Notes: generated from the letters alone by a model not told the origin. Shown: positions 12,010 to 24,000, counted from the first letter of the stretch. The stretch: 64,000 bases of DNA from Mucor racemosus (GCA_027405735.1 JAPEHQ010000007.1:1079001-1143000); one strand, 5' to 3'. Made by a program: numbers and translations.

Positions 12010-12235
12010 ATTGACCTTTATCATAAGGCGGGCTGATGTTATGTTTGATACTCCTGTAGATGGAACCAGTCAATTTAATTTATGAAATTTGAATGTAAAT
12101 ACCGAGGAACTATCTGTAAGTACTTAAGTTGGTTCTGGTAACGCACTGAATAAACTGGCTTCTGACAAAGAGGGTAGAAAGGCGGTAATAGTAGGCTCCA
12201 GTGATGGCCATGTTTATATTTATGATATTGGATAG
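12010..12235 (+). pseudogene. Dynein intermediate chain exon remnant
   Basis: One frame reads through about 75 codons resembling the C-terminal WD40 blades of cytoplasmic dynein intermediate chain. Recognisable pieces are DGTSQFNL, a stop where Trp is expected, NLNVNTE, GSGNALNKLA, DKEGRKAVIVG and SSDGHVYIYDIG. The family pattern is DG...L(W)NLN.DTE...ALN....GR..AVG...G.V.IYD(V/I)G. In-frame stops are TGA (12083-12085), TAA (12125-12127) and TAG (12233-12235). Each is one transition from a sense codon (TGG, CAA, CAG). The piece keeps an acceptor (TTTTAG before 12010) and a donor (GTAAGT at 12236), so it came from genomic DNA, not a retrocopy. No neighbouring exon was firmly found, and E1/LTR debris follows at 12262. 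Confidence 0.8.
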
Positions 12236-12261
12236 GTAAGTCTAATACTTAATGTAAATCA

Positions 12262-13455
12262 CCTTTAGCGCAGTAATTATAAAGTAAGATTATATTATCA
12301 TCAAATAAACTACCACGCAATATTAACATGTATAAAGGTTTACAGTAATAAGTGCAGTAAAATATGGGTGTAAAAAGCGATAAAAAAATACTGTTAAAAT
12401 CCTTCTTTATTAAAATATGGATAATGTGCAATAAAATGGTTATCTTACGTCTCTATTTATATTATTTAGTGATTATTTACTATCTTGCAATTGCATTGCA
12501 ATTGTCAACGATTCCATTAATTTTGAGTATAAATGTTGGGTTGTTTGGTTACTGATTTGGTGGATCAAGAACGGTGTTCTAGATATAGTTTGTCAATTAT
12601 GCTTTCAGAACAGCCCTTACTTGTTCTACTTGATAAGCATGTACTTTTTGTATTTTTTATTTAGGATATCCCACATTACTTTAGTATTTTAGTATCTCTT
12701 ATTTGAGTATTATACCCGTGCTATCTTCATGCAATTGTCTATTTACTATATAGTCTTATCTTTGATAGCATGGTTTCAATGAGATGACATTTATTTAGGT
12801 ATATTATGATGGGGATCTAGCTTAGTTCACTTCAATAAGCTTGAATCAAGTGGGTACAGCATCGTAGTAGGTTCTTGAAAAAGTTCACAAGTATTATAAA
12901 ATTTCTTATTTTTAAGACTTACAAAGCTTATAAGCGGAATATTAATTTAGAAAATTATTTTTGTCCAGATCGTCAATTTTGTCATTTTTTAATTTTTTTT
13001 TCTGATTTTGCAAATCTAGCGTGAATTATACTACCAATTATAAAAACAAAAAATATACACATATACAACATCTAACGCTCTATTTGCTCAATAAAAAATA
13101 ACAATTATTCCTATTGCAAAATATTACGTGAAAATTCTTTAACCAAAATTCCGTTTTTGGGACAAAAGTACAAATTTTGATTACTTAACATTTAATATTA
13201 AGCTTTTATAAAGTGTGTATTATCTATTGCTACAATTTTCTCTCGCAATGTAGTATATTTAAATGTTGATTTTGGTATCAAAATTTGATTTTTCTGTTTT
13301 TTGATGAAAATCATGAGTGTTGGTAAGGGTAAAATGAGTCCCAAAAATGTCCGATACAAAGTCTGAATTTTCAGACCGTAGATAGTTAAATATAAGAAAA
13401 GTTTAAAAAAAACTCATTTTTATTTAAAACTTAGATATATATACTGTATCTGGGT
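12262..13455 (-). repeat. E1 repeat fragment, copy c
   Basis: Reverse-strand copy of the 3' part of E1, split by LTR B at 12353-12834. It matches 9740 back to about 9050 of copy b, including ~75 bp beyond the point where copies a and d stop. The core 12860-13400 pairs with 5782-6330 in reverse complement. Confidence 0.8.
12353..12834 (+). mobile_element. Solo LTR, family B (intact)
   Basis: 482 bp, starting TGCAGTAAAA and ending GTTCACTTCA. It is flanked by the 5-bp duplication ATAAG at 12348-12352 and 12835-12839. Inserted into E1 copy c. Reference copy for the family: it shows the empty site for the F LTR that interrupts the 4849-5608 copy. Confidence 0.85.
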
Positions 13456-13478
13456 AATAAACTTCTGATATACAGTAT

Positions 13479-13627
13479 CATGTCTCACATATCCCGTTTC
13501 CTGGATCTTACTTTAGAACAATAAGAGCAATCAGGGATGTTACCACAAATTAGTTAGCTGGCTTCTTATCAATAAGGATTACAAATCAAAAGGTTCATTA
13601 TCTTACAAATAACCGGTGGATGTAACA
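13479..13627. mobile_element. LTR E fragment
   Basis: The last ~150 bp of family E, matching 8186-8336 and 14672-14820 and ending GGATGTAACA. It lies between E1 copy c and the reversed LTR B; no target duplication is visible. Confidence 0.75.
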
Positions 13628-14064
13628 TCATTTCATTGGAACCACGCTATCAAAGATAAGGCTGTATAGTGAATAGACAATTGCATGAAGATAGCAAAGG
13701 TATAATACTCGAATAATAAGAGATGTTAAAATACTAAAGTAGTGTGGAGTATCCCAAATAAAACATAAAAAGTACATGCTTATCAAGTAGAACAGGTAAG
13801 GGCTGTTCTGAAAGTATGATTAACAGAATATGTCTAAAGCACCGTTCTTGATCCACCAAATCAATAACCAAACAACCCAACATTCATACTCAAAATTAAT
13901 GGAATCATTGACAATTGCAATACAATTGCCATATAGTAAATAATCACTAAATAATATTAAATAGAGACGTAAGATAACCATTGTATTGCACATTATCCAT
14001 ATTTTAATAAAGAAGGATTTTAACAGTATTTTTTTATTGCTTTTTACCCCCTTGTTTTACTGTA
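13628..14064 (-). mobile_element. Solo LTR, family B (reverse, truncated)
   Basis: Reverse complement of LTR B, lacking its last ~50 bp where the LTR E fragment abuts. Together with the forward copy at 12353-12834 it forms a large inverted repeat with ~430-bp arms around an ~800-bp spacer. Confidence 0.8.
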
Positions 14065-14220
14065 TATATAACTGCTCAACAAGTTATTGCTTAGGCTCGG
14101 GCTTGCTTGGATAACTTTTAAATATTTCAGACTCGGCAAATCCTTGCTGAAACTGCTTGCCCTCGGTTATTTTCCGAAAGATAGGTGTGGTTACATACGC
14201 ACACTTCTATGAATAAGTGT

Positions 14221-15267
14221 GTCATATATTTTTATCTTTGATAAATAATACTTGAAAAAGATTACAATTAAAAAAAGAATGAGTAATGAATCAGTTCTTC
14301 AACTGTATAATAAAAGCAAGATATGGTTTATTTAGATATAAAAGTATAGCCTTTTATATTGATTTGACATTGAGATCCTGAGATGTAATTGAAATGCCCA
14401 GGATTTAGAATAAATATTGGAGCAAGAAAAATGTATAATTTAATAAAGGGACTTGTTAAATTAAATCACACACAAAAACTGAAGAGAACCTTTATTTAAT
14501 ATCAATAATTTATCCTATCTATATACAAATTCTATATTACAATTATCTGTAAGATCAGCTTTGGATCGATTATATCTTTCTGACATTCCATTGCCAGGTC
14601 ATTTTATTTACATTAGTAACACAGCACATTTAAGTTCAGCTTATTTTATATAGCTAAATCCAACAAGTGGGTATGCCTCACATATCCCGCTTCCCAGATC
14701 TTGCTTTTTAGAAAATAAGAACAATCAAGAATGTTATCATAGATCAGTTAGCTGACTTCTTGAAAATAAGATTACAAATCAAAAGGTTCATTATCTTACG
14801 ATTAACCTGTGGATGCAACAGTAATTTAAGACACTATTGAATCATTAGATCTGTGTGATAGTAATCCATGGATTCAAATGGATCAATCATAATTTAACCG
14901 TTCTTGCAGAGCTTGTGAGTTACCTTGTTTCAATGCTGCGCCAAATTTGCTTGGATATTGATTTGATAGCTACTTGATTATTTAACTGCTGGGATGAGAT
15001 AATATGGTGTCATAATTGATGTTCAAGCGTTCTTGGTAATTACTGGATTAAACTTAGTACGCTAGGAGTTTCTTATATCCGATATCAAGACTTTGCACTT
15101 CAATACATGTCGTAGTCAGTAGATTGTAAGATGCATTGATACTAGGGATGTTGTCGACCCAAGCGTGTACTAGTAAGTTTGGCTGGTAAAGCCCGACTCG
15201 ACACCAATGCTAATTGATACTGCAGAAGATGATAACGTATGATACTATCTATAGGTGGCATACAACA
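14221..15267 (+). mobile_element. Solo LTR, family D (interrupted)
   Basis: Starts TGTCATATAT and ends GGCATACAACA. It is flanked by the 5-bp duplication AAGTG at 14216-14220 and 15268-15272. Interrupted by LTR E at 14390-14820; about 611 bp without it. Other copies are at 44489-45017 and 62987-63523 (minus). Confidence 0.85.
14390..14820 (+). mobile_element. Solo LTR, family E, nested in LTR D
   Basis: 431 bp, TGAAATGCCC...GGATGCAACA, flanked by GTAAT at 14385-14389 and 14821-14825. Both other D copies (44655 and 63350 region) show the uninterrupted GATGTAATT site, which proves insertion after D was in place. Confidence 0.9.
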
Positions 15268-15644
15268 AAGTGCTTATTATAATCACTGAATAAAGATTTG
15301 TAAAGATTAAGCAAAGATTTTAGATATTGATCCGGTCAATATTCAGTTGTGTTGTATTTATGGTAATTGACTCTGTTGTTCTTTTTGTATGAGTAGTTGT
15401 AAAAAATATAATGGGAGATTCAATCAATAGTATATATGGTTTGGTGAATTTCGTGTATGATTTGTGTTACTTCTGAACTAGAATCTGGAAATGTAATATA
15501 GTTTTTGGAGATCAAGATTGTTTGTTTATTTTGTCAGATAATAATTCATTTTAAGAAAAAAAAGGAGAGTTGCTGTTCGATTTTGATAAACAAAACGAAG
15601 GAATCAAAACTACATACACCACGTCTGTAAAATCTAGCAAAATG
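15268..15644. other. Spacer between LTR D and tRNA-Glu
   Basis: About 375 bp of AT-rich sequence without a recognised feature. AAAA at 15639-15642 (TTTT on the minus strand) lies just after the tRNA 3' end and would act as the Pol III terminator. Confidence 0.5.
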
Positions 15645-15716
15645 TTCCCCAACGGGGAGTCGAACCCCGGCCGTATCGGTGAAAGCGATAAATCCTAGCC
15701 GTTGGACCATTGAGGA
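15645..15716 (-). tRNA. tRNA-Glu (anticodon UUC)
   Basis: 72-nt intronless tRNA on the minus strand. Acceptor arm: TCCTCAA pairs with TTGGGGA with one G-U pair; the discriminator is A. The anticodon loop reads CTTTCAC (anticodon TTC). The T arm CCGGGGTTCGACTCCCCG is perfect. The D arm GGTCCAACGGCTAGGA supplies the A box and GGTTCGACTCC the B box. TTTT follows within 6 nt. Decodes GAA (and GAG by wobble). It appears intact although surrounded by LTR debris. Confidence 0.95.
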
Positions 15717-17334
15717 TGTTATATAACATATCAGCTTTTAAAACATCTATATAAATACAATTTGAGTTTAGTCACGTGATTAAATTTCAGCCCGGGCCGT
15801 TCCGACCGCTACCATTCTCTGCAAAAGTATCCGGACAGTATTTCTAACTTTGGGTGCAGCACAGCTTGACCCGTCCAGCAGTATATGAGTAAATCATATT
15901 TCCATATTGATGTTTTCAAAGGATTTATGAATTTATCGAAATCTAGAACTGAGATTCTTGAGAAAAGGTATATTTAACTCTGGTTTTATAAATTTATATC
16001 CATAATATTACACTCTATAGTTGATGTCCATGAGGAAATTACAATTAAACCAGGTTTATACTCTACTCTAATGAATCAAATTATCACTATAGTAATTCGT
16101 AGGAGTAATACTCATCTCAAATGTTACTATAAATACTACAAGGAAATCATTCAATAATTCCTTGTAGAATTATCTGTCTATATCCTTATGTATTTTTCCT
16201 AATAAATATCTAATTTACAAATAAGATCACCAGCCTTAATTTATGCTAATACAGATTTAATTTATGCTTATATACTTTTAGAAATAAAGTGTAGTCAAGT
16301 TATCTTAAAGCCATCAAATGTGTTTTTTACCGTCTTATCTATCACAAAACCATCGACATATACTATTGAAGTTTTACCTCATTTGATGTATAATTGTTAC
16401 TTTAGAAATCTATTTATATTGTTTACATTCGAATAGACAAGGTCCATTACATTTGAGAAAAAGGAAAGCTCGTCAGATTCGCTGTACTGTAAATTATTAT
16501 AAATTATTAAACAGACGGTTCTGGTACATTGCGAGCTTTTTTGCAAATATAAAAAAAATATATGATGGAATACAAAATCTAGCTCAATTTATCCACCTCC
16601 AATTTAAAGATATAAAACTGATATAAAGTAGATGATACAAATAAATAATACAACGCATACATAGACATTCCTTCCCAAATGTTTGGTGCTACAAAATTGA
16701 TGATATGCAGCTTTAATAAGATGTCTTATAGGTTTTTACTGTTGCTCTTGAACTTCTGGTTCTACTCAATAAGGTAAAGATTGTGAGAAAGCACTTTTAA
16801 TGATAGTTTCTAAATGTCGAGATCATTTATAGGTGATGCTACCCATATGATGTAGAATAATGGAGCCATAGAGATATAAGTATTCGTTGCTCTTAATATG
16901 TATCAAACAATTACTAGAATTTTCTATAAAAGAATCTACATACTTGATATTTTAATGGGAATAACATTTTTTCAAGTGGTTCTTTGTAGTTGCTTCCATT
17001 CAATCAAGGAAAAAGGAGGGTTACCTTTAAGCACAATGAATAGATACAACAAACATGATGTCACCTGCGGTGTTCAATACCAGTTACATCAAACCATTTT
17101 TTTGCAATACATCCATGATGGCTTGCTGAGGGTAAATATAATAAAAATTTTCTGGCAAGCCTGGGCAGGGGCATTGAATTTCTTGCCAGACCGAGGGACG
17201 ACCCCCCTTTTAACATCTTTATAAAGATTAAAATATAATAAAAAGAGTCGAAAAAAAGGATCTTGTACATAAAATATTGATTTAACTTTTTTTCATCCTT
17301 CTTTCTACTTGGAATTTAAAATAACAATCAATCA
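15717..17334. other. Gene-poor spacer upstream of PPR gene
   Basis: No gene supported. Contains a diverged LTR F piece (16067-16235) and a small GC-rich island at 17140-17215 with a 9-bp stem (TCTGGCAAG / CTTGCCAGA at 17151 and 17182). A 108-codon open frame at 16898-17224 ends in that island and has no recognisable domain, so it is not called. Confidence 0.4.
16067..16235 (+). mobile_element. Diverged LTR F fragment
   Basis: Starts TCTAATGAATCAAA, a mutated form of the F end TGTAATGAGTCAAA. It carries the diagnostic stretches TATAAATACTACAAGGAAAT and TAAATATCTAATTTACAAAT, both shared with 4915-5186. The 3' boundary and target duplication are not clear. Confidence 0.65.
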
Positions 17335-20300
17335 ATGCTATCCTCAATTGTTGCAAGATCATGCAAGCAAAGTCGAGTAAGATATTCAAAAATAGAATGT
17401 CATTTTTTACCCCACTTTTACTAAAGAAATTACCAACTAGATATGCCAATGTAAAACTAAATCAATAAATGCAACAGTTTGGATAAAAGAAACCAGTACA
17501 CAACTACACATCAAAAGACGCTTAACAACAAATAGAATTCATCAACGACACCAATATTCCAAAAAATTGACATTTGATATTGCAGGTGTCAAACATACAG
17601 GACATATTTGGACCCCAAAATATTTAACTTTTAGAGCTCTGTCGACAGAAGCAAAACCTACAGAAGTCGAAACAAAGCATACTGATAAAAACTACGATGA
17701 TATATTGTCTGTTGCTTTAGATCAATCAAATGTGTCTATTGCACAGTCGCTTATAGACACTGCACTTACTTTACTACGAAAGGGCAACCCAGAATTAGCA
17801 TGGGAATGCTATTTGGATTTAACAAGTCGAAACAATCAAAAACATATATCCCGCGAGCAGTATAAACAGCTCATCAAATACTTTAATCACAATAGACCTA
17901 ATGACGAACAAGGGTTAGAATATGTGTTAACATTAGTGGAGGACATGAAACAGCTTGGGTACCAAGTAGGACGAAAAGAGAAGCTATTGGTGATGCGCTT
18001 ACTTGGTTTAAATGGAAACTTATCAGCTATGGAGAAAGTATTTGAAGATCTCAGTAAAGAGCAACTTTTGGAAATCACAGATCCAGCAGCGGCTCAAAAA
18101 CCATTTAACATCATGCTCACAGCCTACAAAGAACACACTCACAAAATCGGAACAAAAAGTATTGCAGAGAAATCAATGCAATTGTACGGAGAGATGCTAG
18201 ATCGCAATATTCAACCTGCAGAAGCAACTACTCGTTTACTTATTCAAAACATTCGTTTAGCGGGTAATTCAGATGGGATGGTTGAAGATGTTTGGAATTG
18301 GGTTTGGACAAAGATTGGAATGAATGTCGGTGGAAAAACCAAAGAATTAGAACCATCATTATATAGAGGCATGGTCATGTATTTCGCTAGTGCTGGCCGA
18401 GCTGAATATGCGCTGGAAATTAATGATATTATGACAAAAAAGAAGATATCCCGTACAGTACCCACAATGACAGCATTAATTCATAAAGTTGGAAGAGCAG
18501 GCGATATCAACAAGTCGATGGATCTTTTGAACGAAATGGTGATTGCAGAAGGTCTTGTTCCTACTGTAATTACATTTAATGCTCTCATCGATATCCACGC
18601 ACACAAGAAACCAGAACCAGATGTAGTAGGAGCTAACAGAATGTATCAAACTATGAAAGAAGTGGGTTTACATCCTGATAATGTAACTTTTAGTACTTTG
18701 ATTGATATGTTTGCCAAACAAGGTGATCTTGCTGGTGTTAAAAAGGTTTATAAAGACATGGTGGAGAAACATCATTTCGAACCAAATCCATATGTATACT
18801 CTTCATTAATTGAATGTTATATCAAGCTCAATGATCGAGATTCAGCATTGGAAATTCTATCTTTATTGAAGAAACAAGCAGCCCATCGTGCTCTTCCTGC
18901 TCTTGAAGCATATAACCTTATGTTTAAGGGTCTCATAGAGAGTAATCATATAGCAGAAGGTATCGATTTGTTGGGAGTGATGATCAAAGACAAGATGCAG
19001 CTAGAGCCAAGGACATTTACACCATTACTGACTTACTACGCCAGACAAGGCGATACTGAAGGAGCTCATAAAGTCGCTTCTATGATAGCACAGGCCAATG
19101 TCAAACCTAATTCACACATTTATTCCGGTTTATTAAGATCTTACGCCAAGGCTGGTGATATCGAAGGCGCTGAAAACATATTCAATATCTATAAACAAAA
19201 ATATCGACCCAACGTATACGTTTACAATGCTTTATTGTATGTCTATACCAAAAGAAATGAAATGGATAAAGTGTTGGAAACTTATAAACGTATGTCTAAA
19301 GCATATGTTCCAGCAAATGAATATACGTATGGTATTTTGATGAATTTCTATTCAAAACGTAAAGAATTGAAGGCTGTTGAAGCACTAATGGAGACAATGC
19401 AATCAAACAATGTGACACCAAGCGTTACATGCTGGACAATCCTGATGCAGACTTACTTTGAGTGTGAAAAACCGGATAAAGGTCGAAGATTGATAGAACA
19501 TATGATTCAAGCTGGCTTGGAACCCTCAAATGTAACTTGGGGCATATTGATTTCAGGGTGTATTCATTCAAATGAATTAGAGTTTGCAGAATCTATTCTT
19601 CAAGAAACTATTGAAAGAGCAAAGCGTTCGCTGACTTCTCCAATGCTACTCAGTGATAGTAAGCTTAGTTTATCACGTTCGTACGAAAAATATATCCCTG
19701 AAACTGTTGAAGATGTGCTGAACAAGGCCCACAGACCTACCAAATCTAAATTTGCTGTTTCTCCCTATCTATTCACACCCATCATAGAAGCACATAGCAA
19801 AAATGGTAATTTCGATCAAGCTAAAACGGTATTCAAGACCATGTGTGATCTAGATATCCCTATTACAATTGAAACATATACAACACTTATGAATGTCTTC
19901 AAACGAGAAAACAGATTTGATGCTGTTGATGCACTCTGGACTGCACTATATAAACCATTAGATAAACAAACTTTTGTTGAAAATGTAGATTCTCTGCTTC
20001 CTAACGTGCCGTTACCCGAAAATATTTATAATTATACAAATCTACTTACTTTGGATGAAGATGATGAAGTTGAATCAACAAAAGTACTGAAAAATCAAGC
20101 AACACCCTTTGCGTTATCCATTTACATAGACACTTTGATTGCTCAAAATCGAGGGGATGATATTCAAGCATTATGGACGCAATTAATACAGGAAGACTAT
20201 CGTTTCGATGAACAAAATTGGAATCGTTATATTACATCTTTGATTGCATCTGATAAATTAGATGAAGCTTGTACATTAGCTTATCAAGAATTTTTTGAAT

Positions 20301-20539
20301 CAAAATCAAAGAATGATGTAGATGACAAAGTTGGAACCTTTAAATCAGTTCGAAAGAGAGATGACATTTCTATATCAAACGATAACCAGCTTCATACCCG
20401 TACTTGCGCTTCATTTGCTGAAGCTTTCCAGATTACTGGAGCTGAACACATGGGCGAACCCAGACTGCGTTCTGCTGTTAGTGCAAGAATCAAAGAATAT
20501 ATGCATCAAAAAGATAGATTAGAGAATGCCCTTATTTAG
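17335..20539 (+). CDS. Mitochondrial pentatricopeptide repeat (PPR) protein
   Basis: Two exons, 17335-17376 and 17441-20539, 1046 codons. Without the first exon the long frame has no ATG near its start. ATG at 17335 gives 14 codons (MLSSIVARSCKQSR) ending at a GTAAGA donor. The 64-nt intron ends AACTAG and joins in phase 0. The joined N-terminus is basic, Ser/Thr-rich and nearly free of acidic residues to about residue 65, a good mitochondrial presequence. The rest is a solenoid of ~35-residue PPR units with the usual VITFNALIDIH, NVTFSTLIDMF and YTYGILMNFYSK pattern, in two blocks (~280-700 and ~780-880). PPR proteins bind organelle RNA one base per repeat. Fungal ones of this size (Pet309/Cya5-like) help stabilise or translate single mitochondrial mRNAs. 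The exact target cannot be read here. Confidence 0.88.
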
Positions 20540-21002
20540 ATCAAAAGTGTAATTTTAACTTTTTATAAATAGTTTATAATAAAATGTAATTAATATCGAT
20601 AATTTATTATTGGGAATTCGTTTTTGGCCTTCTTCCACATGGAGGTAGTACTGTAGTACAGTCAGATAAATTGTCTTCTCAGTCCTCTGAAAGTAACTGA
20701 TTGAATATAAAATATAAATACCGAGGAGTCTGCTAGTTGAAATGCTCTTCTAAATATGGCACTTAGGTTTCAGATAATTTCCAAATTTGGATAGTTTTGA
20801 CGTTTCAACTCAGCTCAGGGGTAAAAATCAAATATTTTTTAGATGGCTGACAAAATTTGAAGGAATTTCTTTTTATTTTTAATAGAATGTTTTATGATTT
20901 TTTTTCTTATCGTTAAATGGTATTAGTACTGTATTAGAAATATTTGTAGAGGTAATATGAGTTGTGGGATTATGATATTATTACAGAAAATAAAATATGG
21001 TA
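20540..21002. other. Intergenic between convergent genes
   Basis: Shared 3' region of the PPR gene (plus) and the Rho GEF gene (minus). AT-rich, with AATAAAA near 20579 for the PPR transcript. A short palindrome GTACTGTAGTAC lies near 20648. No gene seen. Confidence 0.5.
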
Positions 21003-24000
21003 TTAATAGGGTGGTAAAATAGAGTGACCTTTTCGAGCCAATTTTTCTAATTGAAATACAACTTGATATCCTTCATTTTCAGGATCATCCATTGCACCTT
21101 GTAGTATTGTATTGTGGGTATTGGTACTGGTACAACGAATATTTTTGCCTCGAATAATTTGCTCTAAAGCACCCTACAAAAAAGTAATTTAATAATGTTG
21201 TTTTTAAATGAAACATATATATATATACTTACAGTATGGACATTACGGATCTCGATAAAATCAGGTTCGAATGCAATTACGTACGGGTAAGATAATGCAA
21301 ATGAGTCGGGAGCACCTTCCCAATCAATCCGAGCACTTGATCTGATAAAGCGTCCTCTTTGATCAACAAAAAATGCGAATTCTAAGACAAAATAAAACTT
21401 AATATTTTATATGATTAGATTTTTCTATATTGTTTTACCATTGTAGCAAACAAGATATTCAGCAAATTGTATTCTGTAAATAGTGATCGGTCTAACATCT
21501 GGTCTCTGGAATACAAAGCCTAATTCCTCGTCCTCAGGATCTAATAAAGCTTGTACACCAAAATTCTTCATATCCACCACACCAATCTCTCTTGGTGATG
21601 AAATGCACATCTTTGATTTCAATAAATTAATTGAAGATGCTTCACTAGGTAAATACAAATCTTTATAGGCTTTCAAACCTACTGGGCCACCTCTCACTAA
21701 TCTCTTTAAACTGAATAAAGATTTCGTTTTCTTGTTTTCATCCATAACTACAGGTTCTAAAACTCGAATAGTTGTTGCTGAAAGTGTGTTTGATTTTACA
21801 ACACAAACAAGTGTCTTGGATAGACATTCACCTACATGGAAAAATGCGGTATTCTGACTGACTGATCTTCCTCTTTTTGCTTGTGGTGATGCAGTAGATG
21901 TTAAAATATCGAGTGGAAATGTCCATAATGTCTTGTCTGCCAAGACTAATAATTGCGATTCAGGCATCAATTCGATCTGTGATACTTTTTCTACAGATAT
22001 GATTCGACTAATAATATTTTTTTTGGTTGCTGGATCACGCTTTGTAACATACACCCCTTGATCTGCTCCTACAAGTACTTGCTCCATATTGTCATCACCA
22101 GATATAGTTGCAGTGTTGTTGACTCTATTTGAAATTGTAAAATGATCCTTAATTAATGGTGTAATTGAGAAAATGGATCGAGTATCTGCTAATAAAGCCT
22201 TTTGATCCATAATTTTCTTGATCCATATTTGTTGCATTGATGCAGCGCTAGTAAAAAGTGTAATAGCAGGTGCGCCCTTTCGACCATGATGTACAAATGT
22301 GATTGATAAACTATTGGGTTTAGCAGCTGTTGATGGGCTTTCTGAGGTAGAAGGTCGAGGAACTGCATTATTCATTGCTGCTAAATTTGTTGATCTACTG
22401 TATGGTAAGATGGAACTGGCTCTTTTTTGTCGATTACTCGTTGAGACATTGATAGATAGTAGTTCTAGCGGAATTGGCTAATTTACACGATTATTAATTA
22501 ATGAGTACATTGATTTAATAAACACTTACTCTTCTAAAAGTCTTGTATTTCTCTAGATGATCTTCATATTTAATTTTTGCTAAAACCAAGTAATGATCAA
22601 ACAAAAATACTTGTAAATCAGAGGCTTCAGAAGATGAATTTCCTTTTCGTTTCATTCTACCCTTCATCAGTAATTGGCGTCCAGGCTGTTCCAATTTAAG
22701 ATCCTGTAATCATCCATAGTAGTTTAGATATTGTTCAAATATAATTTTTACATTGAAACATACCACATAATCAGCCGGCGATTTAAACTCGAGTCTCTCG
22801 CCAATTTGTTGTAAATTAAAGAAATTTTCGCATTTTCCTGCCTCAATATTAACCTGTTCTAAATAAGTTGTTATAATATCCATGATTTGAGGGATCGCTT
22901 CTTTATCAGGATTATCATCTGGTGTTCTTTTCAAGATTTCTCTTAATAGTAGATTATAACGACCTAATCTTGTTGTAGGTTTTGTTAAATAACCATTTAA
23001 TTCCAATCTTCTAGATTCTGGTTTTCGTTCAGTTTCCTGTTAAGAGTTAATTACTATACACAACCAATCTCTTTATTATCAACTCACTTCTACAAATTTT
23101 GCAAATAGTGGATTTCTCTTCTTTTCAAGCTCGAAATTGAATTTACCAATAACTTGATGAGCACCATATTCAACAAATGGTTGGAAATAACGAACATGAT
23201 CCAACATGACATCGCCAATGCTTGAAACTAGATATTTCTCGGCTTGTCTGGCTTCTAATGCTCGCGAAAGTTCTGTATTGACATGTCGAATATCTGCAAT
23301 ATTATAAAACACTTGTTTTATAAATTGCTCACGTTCTTTATCATCGTCAATAATATCCTGAGTCAATAATTGCTCTACCCAAAACTAAAGATATTCTTGA
23401 TAAAAAAATACTACGAATTACAGTTTAAAGAATTCTTTTTTACCTCATGTACATATTGAAGATCCCTTACGAAATCTTGTTCTGTATAAATAAGTTCATA
23501 GATACATTCTTGTCTTTTTCTCTCCTCGGGTAAAGTAGCTTCAACCACATTTTCAGGGACGGATTGTGACCATAATCTTGTATTTTCTTCCTAAATGCAT
23601 AAAAAAGTACTCTAGTCAAGGGGTGGAAATTATAGTAGTAAAGATGATAAATCTTACCTTTAATTGATGTTGCTGGCTTTGTTTTAAACTCTATAGGTGA
23701 ACAAGTTGGTTTAATATCTCCTTCTAATGCAAAAAAAAAAAAAAAAAAAGCATAAAAATGCTTACCTTTTTCTTTAAACATGACCAACTATAACACAAAT
23801 TATCGCCTGTACAAGTAGGAGAATAACAATCTGTAAGGTCTGCATAGATACCATTTGGTAAATCAGACGACTGTAAATCTAAAAAACAGGGTTTAGTTAC
23901 AAGCTAAGGCACAAAAAAGCAACATTATCTTACCGCTACTACTCTCTCTTGAAAATTGCTCGGATATATCATCTTCTTTGGGAGTGTTTATCATTTCTTT

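Noticed and set aside
12353..14064. LTR B - E1 - LTR B block considered as a single foldback transposon
   Set aside because: The forward LTR B has its own ATAAG duplication inside E1, so the arms arrived separately.
14221..15267. Repeat D first considered as a DNA transposon
   Set aside because: No long inverted ends; TGT...ACA termini with 5-bp duplications in two copies fit a solo LTR better.
16898..17224. 108-codon open frame upstream of the PPR gene
   Set aside because: No domain, ends in a GC-rich island, no splice or promoter support.
23591..23765. Model including 23658-23723 as a constitutive exon of the Rho GEF
   Set aside because: It puts a TAG in frame, or needs an unlikely acceptor four bases downstream to restore phase.
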